Source of the DNA: CAZFBR01 sp035353495 [NCBI: uncultured bacterium]
GTDB taxonomy: Bacteria > DAOPZR01
Length of the DNA: 20,007 nucleotides
Reading direction: 5' to 3'
Assembly (NCBI GenBank): GCA_964517215.1
Contig: CAZFBR010000039.1
Location: 1-20,007, forward strand
Positions 1 through 6,880 of the stretch are shown piece by piece. Positions within the stretch are counted from its first letter, which is position 1. Each line of letters opens with the position of its first letter. The translations under genes were made by a program, and so were the position numbers. The notes under the pieces are model-generated. The model searched no databases, was not told the DNA's origin, and saw nothing but the letters and a program-made list of their open reading frames with translations.

Positions 1-642
1 GGTAATGCCGCTCAGCACGCCCGACGCCTGCTGCACCGAATCCGCACCGGCGAATTTCGCGAATTTCTCCGCCATGGCGCTCTGGTTGCGCGCGAGGATC
101 TGCCCGATAAGGTCGCTGGTTCCCTTGACGATGTTGTCGGCAAAGGGGACCGCCACTTCGCCCACGGTGTAATAGACCGCCATCTCGCGGCCGGCCGGCA
201 GTTCGCGGAAGAGCTGCAGCTTCTGCGTCACCTCGCCCGGGCAGAGCTGGTAGATCATGTAGGCCATGCCCAGCCCCTTGACCGCCGCGTCCGTCGCCTG
301 CTCGCTGTCCGACTCGAAGGTGCTCTCCTGCTTCGCCCCGCCGCCGAACAGCGCGAAGATATTCTTCACCCCGGCGAACCCCGCAATCAGCTGGTCGCTG
401 GTGTCGAGCGCTTCCGCCACCCACAGCGCCTTGCCGACATGCTCCGCCGCCGCCAGCTGCTGCGCCTTCGCCAGCACATCCGCCCCGGCGCCCGGGGCCA
501 CCCGCTGCAGCGCCCCGTTCGCGTCGCGATAGTACCCGAACGGCGGGACAAACGGCAGCGCGGAGAACATCGTGGTCAGCAGCTTCACCGTTACATCACT
601 TTCCTGATAGCCCGCCAGCAGCTGCTCGACTGTCTTTGCCAT
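1..642 (-). CDS. Hypothetical protein, C-terminus cut by window edge
   Basis: The frame is open for 214 codons from an ATG at 642 to the window edge, with no stop, so the C-terminus lies outside. The start (MAKTVEQLLAGY) is preceded by a GGGAGAAG ribosome site and a promoter at 688-716. The visible protein is Ala-rich and mostly helical in character, with no signal peptide and no convincing membrane segment, so it is probably cytosolic. Residues 29-36 (ALPFVPPF) form a hydrophobic Pro-containing patch, and there is a GGG turn near residue 100. I do not recognise a family and infer no function. Codon third positions are GC-rich like the neighbouring genes, which supports real coding. The promoter overlaps the end of the upstream gene, so this gene is probably transcribed on its own. 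Confidence 0.8.
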   Translation of the reverse strand, partial: MAKTVEQLLAGYQESDVTVKLLTTMFSALPFVPPFGYYRDANGALQRVAPGAGADVLAKAQQLAAAEHVGKALWVAEALDTSDQLIAGFAGVKNIFALFGGGAKQESTFESDSEQATDAAVKGLGMAYMIYQLCPGEVTQKLQLFRELPAGREMAVYYTVGEVAVPFADNIVKGTSDLIGQILARNQSAMAEKFAKFAGADSVQQASGVLSGIT

Positions 643-687
643 GATCTTCTCCCGATCTGTCGTTATGCGGCCGTCCGGCCGGCACAG

Positions 688-716
688 ATTACATCATGTT
701 CAGCGTGCAACGTCAA
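688..716 (-). promoter_or_regulatory. Sigma-70-type promoter for the left-edge gene
   Basis: On the minus strand, TTGACG (716-711), a 17-bp spacer and TGTAAT (693-688) lie 45 bp before the ATG at 642. The -35 box sits within the last codons of the upstream gene that ends at 700. Confidence 0.65.
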
Positions 717-1335
717 CGGTATCCGTCCGCACGCCCGCCTGCCGGCGACGGTCAAGCTCCGCCAGCACATAGCGGCATGCGGCGGGCGTATCCGCGGGAA
801 TATCACGGAAGCACGCACCAGGATCACGCGCCGGTGCCGGTGGCGCCCCCGCCACGGCCCGTTCAAGCTGCGGGCGGGCCGGTTCGCCGATGCTGCATAG
901 CGCGGCAGACGCCCGCCCCGCTTCCGCTTCGGCCAGACGGGCGATCAACAGCGGCACCATTCGGGTGTCCGGCGGGCAAAACGCAAACGCAAAGGCCTGC
1001 TCATGCCCGGTTACCCGCAACCGTTTTTCCGGTATGGTCTCAATGACAACCGTCCAGCCGGCACTATCCGTTCCGGTGGCCAAATCAAGTTCCGTTGTCG
1101 CATCGAGGATACACCGTACCCGGGTGTCGGTACCAGCCATTCCCTCCCAGCCGTGGCTGTACCAATAGAGCCGGCTGATATCCGCACCTGCCGGGATTGC
1201 ACGCAGCACGCGATAAGCCGGCGACGGTGGCGGGAGCGGGGTCAGCCGCACGTCGATATACGACACCAGCGCCGTACAAGCAACGGTCAACGCCAGGGCC
1301 AGCAGCAACCAGGTCGGCCGGCTGGGAATGGTCAT
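700..1335 (-). CDS. Hypothetical membrane-anchored protein with six cysteines
   Basis: This is a 211-residue protein. Residues 8-25 form one hydrophobic N-terminal helix (WLLLALALTVACTALVSY), which would act as a signal anchor. The LTVAC stretch at residues 16-20 is a weak lipobox, so a lipoprotein is possible. The rest is soluble and carries five more Cys, spread out in a way compatible with disulfides in an extracytoplasmic domain. The tail is Arg/Ala-rich. I recognise no family. The ATG at 1335 lies 6 bp after the stop of the parvulin gene, so the two are almost certainly co-transcribed, and this may be a periplasmic or envelope client-type neighbour. The ribosome site is weak (GAGTAGGT), which fits translational coupling. 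A GC-rich third position supports the frame. Confidence 0.72.
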   Translation of the reverse strand: MTIPSRPTWLLLALALTVACTALVSYIDVRLTPLPPPSPAYRVLRAIPAGADISRLYWYSHGWEGMAGTDTRVRCILDATTELDLATGTDSAGWTVVIETIPEKRLRVTGHEQAFAFAFCPPDTRMVPLLIARLAEAEAGRASAALCSIGEPARPQLERAVAGAPPAPARDPGACFRDIPADTPAACRYVLAELDRRRQAGVRTDTVDVAR

Positions 1336-1341
1336 GCGTAC

Positions 1342-1626
1342 CTACTCGGTGCGGCTGGTGATCTCCACGAGATGATAGCCGAAATTGGTCTTCACCGGGC
1401 CGTGCACCACGCCCACCGCCTCACCAAAGACGACCTTGTCGAATTCCGGGACCATCATCCCCGGGGCAAAGGTGCCCAGCGCCCCGCCTTCCGCACCCGA
1501 CGGGCAGAGCGAATGCTCCGCCGCCATCGCGGCAAAATCCGCACCGTCAGCGATCTTCTTTTTCAAATCAGTGCATTCCTGTTCCGTTTTCACCAGAATG
1601 TGCCGCGCGCTTGCCGTCTTTGCCAT
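1342..1626 (-). CDS. ppiC: Parvulin-type peptidyl-prolyl cis-trans isomerase (PpiC-like)
   Basis: This 94-residue single-domain parvulin catalyses cis-trans isomerisation of Xaa-Pro bonds. Family hallmarks run through the whole length: ASARHILVK at the start, DGADFAAMAAEHSLCPS, GGALGTFAPGMMVPEF, and the closing TNFGYHLVEI. The active-site His pair is present (RHILV and GYHLVEI). The length matches cytosolic PpiC (about 92 residues). There is no signal peptide, so it should be cytoplasmic. I chose the ATG at 1626 because a near-ideal GAGGAGAAGG ribosome site sits just upstream; the frame stays open upstream to 1683 but adds an Arg-rich extension unlike the family. It heads a two-gene unit with the membrane-anchored protein downstream. 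Confidence 0.93.
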   Translation of the reverse strand: MAKTASARHILVKTEQECTDLKKKIADGADFAAMAAEHSLCPSGAEGGALGTFAPGMMVPEFDKVVFGEAVGVVHGPVKTNFGYHLVEITSRTE

Positions 1627-1673
1627 GACAATCCTTCTCCTCGTTCGGCCATTCACTCCTGCCGCAGTAAAGG

Positions 1674-1702
1674 AGCTTACCACGCGTTACCTGCGGCGTC
1701 AA
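1674..1702 (-). promoter_or_regulatory. Sigma-70-type promoter for ppiC and downstream gene
   Basis: On the minus strand, TTGACG (1702-1697), 17 bp, then TAAGCT (1679-1674). Predicted transcription start is near 1667, giving a leader of about 40 nt with the GAGGAGAAGG ribosome site. It overlaps the very end of the methyltransferase frame. Confidence 0.65.
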
Positions 1703-1712
1703 TTACCGCCAT

Positions 1713-2609
1713 TCACAACTTTTCGAGGAGCAGGTAACCGGTCGGCGCTTCCGACCACCATGGCCGAAACCAACGGGGCTTGATCGGCCAGGAGCACATG
1801 ACCGAAAGCGCGCTTGCCCAGCGGCGCGTCCACGGGCGGGTTTCCCACCAATATCGGCAACGCAGCGGACGGCATTCACCGTAGAATCCCGCCGCGACAC
1901 AGCGCGTGCCGGCGGGGAGCAGTGCCATCATCCCGGCAAACGAATACGACCGCTGGCAGGCAATACTTTCCCCCTTTTTGGGCACTTCGTCGGGATCAAG
2001 ATAATTGACCTTGAACGGAATAACCTCGTGCCGCGCAAACTCCGCAGTATACTGATAGCCGAAATGACCGGGCATTTCCATGAAAAACTGGCTGTCGCGA
2101 TCGCTCACCTCGGTGGTCACCAGCGCCCGTCCGCCCGGCTTGAGCACCCGCGCGATCTCCGCCATCATCTGCCTGTCATATCCCGCCGGCACATGCTCGA
2201 TGGAGGAAATGAACGTGACGAAATCCATGCTCCCGTCCGCTGCCGGCAGGTGCCGCGCGTCCAGCACGGCGAAATGCAGGGTGCGGCCCAGCAGGGCGGC
2301 GAACGGCGTTTGCCGCAGGTCCTCCTGCTGCCGCAGGAATATCGTATCGTAGTCGCTCTGAATCACCGTATGGCCGTGGCTGGCCAGGTACAGCGGAAAG
2401 ATGCTGAACCCGGAGCCGATGTCCAAAACACGCGCCTGCGACCGCTGGAAGATCATGTCCAGCGCCAGTGCGTATTCGAAATGGCGGGTATACCCGTAGA
2501 CAAACCGCTGGTTATCCGCCCAGCGGCTGGCAAAGGCATCCAATTTGAGAACATTACGCTTCACACACAGCAATTGCCGTAAGGTCAGGCTCGGGACATG
2601 GTTGGTCAT
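1713..2609 (-). CDS. Class I SAM-dependent methyltransferase, C-terminal region probably frameshifted
   Basis: This is a Methyltransf_11/25-type enzyme, as read 298 residues long. VLDIGSG (about residues 61-67) is the SAM-binding glycine loop, QSDYD ends the second strand, FVTFISSIEHVP is motif II and RVLKPGGRALVTTEV is the post-motif segment. The acceptor substrate is unknown. I chose ATG 2609 over the GTG at 2630 because the promoter at 2636-2664 puts the transcript start near 2629, so the GTG lies at or before it. From about 1875 to 1745 the open frame becomes implausible, with many Trp and Arg (CRYWWETRPWTRRW). The frame shifted by two bases reads naturally there (ILVGNPPVDAPLGKRAFGHV, then LLADQAPLVSAMVVG). 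The original frame is natural again at the end (TGYLLLEKL). Two compensating indels, real or from sequencing error, would explain this. A single shift would instead end the protein at 1699. Confidence 0.82.
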   Translation of the reverse strand: MTNHVPSLTLRQLLCVKRNVLKLDAFASRWADNQRFVYGYTRHFEYALALDMIFQRSQARVLDIGSGFSIFPLYLASHGHTVIQSDYDTIFLRQQEDLRQTPFAALLGRTLHFAVLDARHLPAADGSMDFVTFISSIEHVPAGYDRQMMAEIARVLKPGGRALVTTEVSDRDSQFFMEMPGHFGYQYTAEFARHEVIPFKVNYLDPDEVPKKGESIACQRSYSFAGMMALLPAGTRCVAAGFYGECRPLRCRYWWETRPWTRRWASALSVMCSWPIKPRWFRPWWSEAPTGYLLLEKL

Positions 2610-2635
2610 TGCGGTTCGGTCGCCTTTCACCAGCC

Positions 2636-2664
2636 ATGGTATCGCCTGCCGGCCGCCGCGTCAA
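2636..2664 (-). promoter_or_regulatory. Sigma-70-type promoter for the methyltransferase
   Basis: On the minus strand, TTGACG (2664-2659), 17 bp, then TACCAT (2641-2636). Predicted start near 2629, about 20 nt before the chosen ATG at 2609. It is back to back with the xthA promoter. Confidence 0.65.
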
Positions 2665-2675
2665 ATCAACTGCTA

Positions 2676-2684
2676 TGCTATACT
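2676..2684 (+). promoter_or_regulatory. Extended -10 promoter for the exonuclease III gene
   Basis: TGC-TATACT is an extended -10 element. No good -35 is seen at the right distance (CCGCGT at 2656-2661). Predicted start is near 2691, giving a very short leader that carries the GGGAGGTG ribosome site at 2692-2699. Confidence 0.5.
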
Positions 2685-2703
2685 CCCGTCCGGGAGGTGG
2701 CAC

Positions 2704-3468
2704 ATGCTGCTGCTGTCGTGGAACGTCAACGGCCTGCGCGCCGTGCACAAGAAGGGGTTCGTCGACTGGGTCGGGACGGCCAGCCCCGATATCCTCTGCC
2801 TGCAGGAAACCAAGGCGAGCGAAGACCAGCTCCCGGCCGACCTGCGCCCGCTCGCCGGCTACCATACCCATTACGCCGCCGCGGAGAAAAAGGGGTACAG
2901 CGGGGTCGCGCTCTACAGCCGGCAGCAGCCCGTCGGCGTCAGTGCGGGGCTGGGCGACCCGGCCTTCGACCGCGAGGGGCGTACCCTCATTGCCGATTAC
3001 GGCGAGTACCTCGTCGCCAGCGTCTACTTCCCCAACGGCAAGGGGTCGCCGGAACGCCTGCAGTACAAGCTGGCCTTCTACGACGCGTTCCTCGACCGGA
3101 TGGAACATGCGCGGCGGCGCGGCAAGCACATCATCTTCTGCGGCGACGTCAATACCGCGCACCGGCCCATCGACCTCGCCCGCCCGAAGGAAAACGAGAC
3201 CGTCTCCGGATTCCTGCCGGCAGAGCGGGCGTGGCTCGACCGGGTCATCGCCGCGGGGTATTGCGACACGCTGCGCGCGCTCGACGATCGCCCGCAGCTC
3301 TATTCATGGTGGGACCTCAAGAGCGGAGCGCGCGCCCGCAATGTCGGCTGGCGCATCGACTACTTCTTTATCGACGCCGGCCTGCGCCACAAGCTCAAAC
3401 GCGCCTTTATCATGCCCGAGGTGCAGGGGTCGGATCATTGCCCGGTCGGCATCGAGCTCGCCCGCTGA
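2704..3468 (+). CDS. xthA: Exodeoxyribonuclease III / AP endonuclease (ExoA/XthA family)
   Basis: This 254-residue enzyme of base excision repair should cleave DNA 5' of abasic sites and remove 3' blocking groups. All family motifs are visible in order: WNVNGLR (residues 6-12), CLQETK with the metal-binding Glu35, GYSGVALYS (64-72), VYFPNG (107-112), GDVNTAH with Asp148 and Asn150, the DNA-contacting segment ARARNVGWRIDYFF (209-222), and GSDHCPVG with Asp244 and His245. The length matches the compact ExoA type (about 250 residues). I chose ATG 2704 because GGGAGGTG lies 4 bp upstream; the open frame extends upstream but without family similarity. It is divergent from the methyltransferase and stands alone. 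Confidence 0.96.
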   Translation: MLLLSWNVNGLRAVHKKGFVDWVGTASPDILCLQETKASEDQLPADLRPLAGYHTHYAAAEKKGYSGVALYSRQQPVGVSAGLGDPAFDREGRTLIADYGEYLVASVYFPNGKGSPERLQYKLAFYDAFLDRMEHARRRGKHIIFCGDVNTAHRPIDLARPKENETVSGFLPAERAWLDRVIAAGYCDTLRALDDRPQLYSWWDLKSGARARNVGWRIDYFFIDAGLRHKLKRAFIMPEVQGSDHCPVGIELAR

Positions 3469-3503
3469 GCCGGCCGGCGTGTTCAGGCATACGTCAACTG
3501 GCA

Positions 3504-3512
3504 TGGTATCAT
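3504..3512 (+). promoter_or_regulatory. Possible extended -10 promoter giving a leaderless transcript
   Basis: TGG-TATCAT ends 5 bp before the ATG at 3518, so transcription would begin at or next to the start codon. The -35 region is weak (TTCAGG at 3482-3487, 19 bp away). Confidence 0.35.
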
Positions 3513-3517
3513 CAGCC

Positions 3518-4960
3518 ATGCGTCTGCTGATCGTTCGTCATCCCGCACTCGTCGTCTTCATCGTGGCGCTGCTGCTCCGGTTCGCCTATGTGCCGCTGGC
3601 GGTGAATCTCCCGTTCAATGACATGGGCTGTTTCTGGTACGACGGACTGGCCATCGCCAGCGGTGCCGGTATGGGCGAGAGTCTCAACTATCCGCTCTAT
3701 TCCTACTTTCTTGCCGGCCTGATCCGCCTGTTCGGACCGCTCCCCGCCGCCGTGCATGCGGTGCAGGCCGTGCTCGGTGCCGGCATTCCCCTGCTTGCTT
3801 TTCTGCTCGGCAGCCGCATACATAATGTGCGGGCCGGCTGGTTTGCCGGTGCCGCTACCGCCCTGTTCCCCGATCTGATTTTCTACTGTGCCATCGAACT
3901 GCCGGAGACCATCTACCTGCTGCTGTTGCTGACCGCCGCGCTGAATGCCGCCCTCCTCCTGGCGGGCACCCGCAGCTGGTGGCCGGTGGCGGCACTCGGA
4001 GCGGTGCTGGGACTCGCGCAGCTGGCTCGGCCGTTCGGCCTGCATTATCTCGTCGCCCTGACGCTGCTCCTGGTCCTCTATCGCCGCCGAATCCCGTCCG
4101 TCTGGGCGAAACTGGCGCTCATGTTCGGCCTGGCGCTGCTGGTCGGATTGCCGTGGGCGATGCGTCAGTATTACCGTTATGGGGTCTTTTCGTTCACCTC
4201 GACGAAAGCCGGCTACTTTCTCTATGGCGCCACGGTTGATGTTCCCGGCCATGACGGACTCCTCGCCTCATTTCCCGAAGAGCTGCGCCGCGACCCGACC
4301 GTCGGTCCGCTGGCAATGCGCCTGCAACCGTCAATGCCGCCCGGCGCCAGTGTGCTCGGGCATCCCCTGCTCAATGCCCCCCTCGAACGTTTGGCCAAAG
4401 CCCGGATCGCCGCTCATCCGGGAACCTACGCCCGCCATTGTATTGAACGGGTGTTTTTCTTCTTTTTCCGCAATGGCGACTGGTTTCTGGAACTCTATCC
4501 GACTTTCGGCCTGGCCCGCGGCTGGTGGTACGATACGCTGATCTACGGGGTGTTGTTGCTTGGCGCCGTGGGCATGATCCGTGCCTGCCGGCAACCCGCT
4601 GCTCTGCCGCTCGTCGCGCTCATCGTGCTGTCGGCGATGGCTACGGCCGCAACCGTCTACGTCACACGGTACCGCCTCCCCGTCATGCCGCCCATGCTCA
4701 TCTTTGCCGCCGTCACCCTCGCCGATTATTCCCGGCTTGCCCGCTGGTCCGCCGCGCTTTTCGCCATCATGCTGTTCACGCGCCTGCTGCAGTATCCCGG
4801 TCTTGCCGATGAACGCTACAACAGCGCCCGTTTCTTCCTGCTCTTTAACGACCGCACCAACGCGTCACGCAATCTGGACGCCATCAGCGATCCGCATTTC
4901 CGGCACCGCGGCAGCGCGCTCCTGCTCCGCTACGACACCTGGATCCGCGAGAACCAGTAG
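3518..4960 (+). CDS. GT-C membrane glycosyltransferase, ArnT/PMT-like (GT39 type)
   Basis: This 480-residue integral membrane protein has about 10-12 hydrophobic helices. The first helix (residues 9-30) is followed by an external loop with NDMGCFWYDG (about 34-43). In GT-C enzymes this loop carries the catalytic acidic residue; Asp35 is the candidate. LNYPLYSYFLAG then matches the PPLY/P-L-Y-type motif of the family. A large soluble C-terminal loop (about 225-320) precedes further helices (about 340-440). By family, such enzymes move a sugar from a polyprenyl-phosphate donor to lipid, glycan or protein on the outer face of the inner membrane; donor and acceptor cannot be read here. Start: neither ATG 3518 nor ATG 3503 has a Shine-Dalgarno site. 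I prefer 3518 because MRLLIVRHPAL leads directly into the first helix. Confidence 0.85.
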   Translation: MRLLIVRHPALVVFIVALLLRFAYVPLAVNLPFNDMGCFWYDGLAIASGAGMGESLNYPLYSYFLAGLIRLFGPLPAAVHAVQAVLGAGIPLLAFLLGSRIHNVRAGWFAGAATALFPDLIFYCAIELPETIYLLLLLTAALNAALLLAGTRSWWPVAALGAVLGLAQLARPFGLHYLVALTLLLVLYRRRIPSVWAKLALMFGLALLVGLPWAMRQYYRYGVFSFTSTKAGYFLYGATVDVPGHDGLLASFPEELRRDPTVGPLAMRLQPSMPPGASVLGHPLLNAPLERLAKARIAAHPGTYARHCIERVFFFFFRNGDWFLELYPTFGLARGWWYDTLIYGVLLLGAVGMIRACRQPAALPLVALIVLSAMATAATVYVTRYRLPVMPPMLIFAAVTLADYSRLARWSAALFAIMLFTRLLQYPGLADERYNSARFFLLFNDRTNASRNLDAISDPHFRHRGSALLLRYDTWIRENQ

Positions 4961-4980
4961 CGCACGATTCGCCGGCTGTC

Positions 4981-4997
4981 CCGGCAGTTGCTGCCGG
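4981..4997. terminator. Short GC hairpin between convergent genes
   Basis: CCGGCAG-TTG-CTGCCGG is a perfect 7-bp stem with a 3-nt loop. It sits between the convergent ends at 4960 and 5015. There is no T-tract on either side, so it is at best a weak bidirectional terminator or a Rho-assisted stop. Confidence 0.35.
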
Positions 4998-5014
4998 AGC
5001 GTGCCGCGTCGCCG

Positions 5015-6880
5015 TCAGCGCCGCAGCACGTCCGCCAGTGTGCGGTAGAAATCGCGCAGGGAGAACGGCTTGAACAGGTAGTTGTCGAACTTCGACGTGC
5101 TGAGCTTTTCCACAACCGCAGTGGTGGCGAACGCGGTAATGGCGATACAGGGCGCCGTGTTCCCCGCGGCCAGCAGTTCGTCGAGGATGACAAATCCGTC
5201 GCGGTCCGGCAGGGCGATATCGAGAATCACCAGGTCCGGATGCAATGCGCGGAATTTCGGCAGCGCTTCCGCACCGGAGATGCACCAGTGGCAATCGCCG
5301 TTAACCTCACTGACCAGCATGTTGATCATCTCCAGGGTGGCGCTGTCGTCCTCGACCACCAGCACCTTCTTGCCGGCCAGATCCAGTTCCTGCGGCAGCG
5401 GCGCTCCGCGCAGCGTCACCCCGCCGGACTTCGGCCGGCGACTGGCCCGGAAGGTCAGGGTAAAGGTGCTCCCCTGCCCGGCACCGGCGCTGGCGGCGGT
5501 GATCGAGCCGGCCTGCAGTTCCATCAGGTTGCGCGCCAGATCAAGGCCAAGACCGACCCCGCCGAACTGGCGGGTTCGCGAGCTGTCGAGCTGGCGGAAG
5601 CGCTCGAAGATCACCTGCAGGTTCTCCGGCGCGATCCCGATCCCCTCGTCCCGGACCGCCAGCAGGACCACGTCATGCTGCTGCTGCAGCGTCACGTCAA
5701 TGGCCGTGTCGTTGGGACTGAATTTGATCGCATTGGTCAGCACATTCCACAGCACCTGAATGCTGCGGTTGGCGTCCGCTTCGACCAGGCAGGGCGCCGT
5801 GCGCGGCGGCAGCTGCAGGCGCAGATTGCGCTGCCAGGCCAGCGGCTGCACCGTGTCGCTGCAGGCGGTGATCACCTCATGCAAATCGATCGACTGAATG
5901 TTCATGGCGATGCGCCCGGCGGAAAGCTGGGCGAGGTCCATCAGGTCCTCGATCAGGTAGACCAGCCGGGAAGCGGCGTTGGTGATGCGCCGCACGATCT
6001 CCTTGCGGGCGGGCGTCAGGTCCGGCGCCGCCAGCAGCATTTCACTGTAGCCGACGATGGGCGCCAGCGGCGTCCGCAGTTCATGGGACATGTTGTTGAG
6101 AAAATCGACTTTGAGTCGGTTGCTCTGCTCCAGCTCCACCGCGTAGCGGCGCAGCTGCTCCTGCGCCTCCTGCTGCTGATGCCGGTAATGCCAGTTTTCA
6201 ATGGCCAGCGTCGCCTGATTGGCGAAAAAGCCGAGGATTTCGACGGTATTCTGGGTGAGGAAGTTTGTTTCCGCCTCGTCGGTGGCCACCGTCAGCGCGC
6301 CCCAGACCTTGTCCCGCCCGCAGAGCGGCAACATGACGAATTGGTGCGAATACTCCTTGTGCGCATGCTGCGCGTCGAACCGCACATTGTATTCGGGATC
6401 GCCGGTGCGGTCGGCGACCAGGATTGCGCGGCGTTCCAGCACGCAGCGCGCGGCCACGGCGCGCATGGACAGTCCCGCCGCCGGCGCCAGCGGGATGCGC
6501 AGGGTCGCGTAATAATGCTGCGGCAGCCCGAATCCGCAGGCATGGACCAGCGTCTGCTCCTGTTCATCAACGCGCAGCAGCCCGATGCGGGTATAGCCCC
6601 AGATATCCCGGATGGCATGGACGATGGCCTGATAAATGTCCGCGAGCGCGGTGCAGGAGAGCATGTCGCGCACGACCCGGGTGATGCTGGCAAACGCCTC
6701 CGGATCGATCAGCACCGCCGCCTTTTCCACCCGGCTCACCAGCGCCAGCTGCGCCCGATACGTGGCCAGCTCCTTGTCGAGATAGGAGATGCGATCGCGC
6801 AGATACTGCTCGCGGTCCGGGAGCGCGCTTTCCCCGCCCTGACCCTGCGCCGGCAGCCCGTTCATCCCGTCACTCGCCAT
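5015..6880 (-). CDS. Hybrid sensor histidine kinase: GAF, HisKA, HATPase, receiver
   Basis: The protein has 621 residues and no membrane segment, so it should be a cytosolic sensor. A short coiled-coil (about 20-55, YLRDRISYLDKELATYRAQL) leads into a GAF domain (about 74-229). HisKA follows, with phospho-acceptor His266 in NNMSHELRTPLAPI. The HATPase has an N box (LTNAIKFSP, Asn383), G1 (DEGIGIAP) and G2 (GGVGLGL). A C-terminal receiver (about 504-621) has VVEDD, phospho-Asp554 in VILDIALP, and Lys in LFKPF, so all key residues are intact. There is no output domain; the signal must pass to another protein by phosphotransfer or binding. The ATG at 6880 overlaps the protease stop by 11 bp, which implies translational coupling; ATG 6865 is an alternative. 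It is the last gene of the mutT-protease operon, so it may respond to products of the secreted enzyme (inference). Confidence 0.92.
   Translation of the reverse strand: MASDGMNGLPAQGQGGESALPDREQYLRDRISYLDKELATYRAQLALVSRVEKAAVLIDPEAFASITRVVRDMLSCTALADIYQAIVHAIRDIWGYTRIGLLRVDEQEQTLVHACGFGLPQHYYATLRIPLAPAAGLSMRAVAARCVLERRAILVADRTGDPEYNVRFDAQHAHKEYSHQFVMLPLCGRDKVWGALTVATDEAETNFLTQNTVEILGFFANQATLAIENWHYRHQQQEAQEQLRRYAVELEQSNRLKVDFLNNMSHELRTPLAPIVGYSEMLLAAPDLTPARKEIVRRITNAASRLVYLIEDLMDLAQLSAGRIAMNIQSIDLHEVITACSDTVQPLAWQRNLRLQLPPRTAPCLVEADANRSIQVLWNVLTNAIKFSPNDTAIDVTLQQQHDVVLLAVRDEGIGIAPENLQVIFERFRQLDSSRTRQFGGVGLGLDLARNLMELQAGSITAASAGAGQGSTFTLTFRASRRPKSGGVTLRGAPLPQELDLAGKKVLVVEDDSATLEMINMLVSEVNGDCHWCISGAEALPKFRALHPDLVILDIALPDRDGFVILDELLAAGNTAPCIAITAFATTAVVEKLSTSKFDNYLFKPFSLRDFYRTLADVLRR

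Noticed and set aside
3469-3478. Palindrome GCCGGCCGGC right after the xthA stop as a terminator
   Set aside because: It is a 10-bp self-complementary site with no loop or T-tract, and such GC palindromes are expected at this base composition.
2609-3517. In-frame upstream extension of the glycosyltransferase through xthA
   Set aside because: The region is an alternative frame of xthA, Ser/Arg/Thr-rich and unlike any GT-C protein; the real N-terminus begins at the first membrane helix at 3518.
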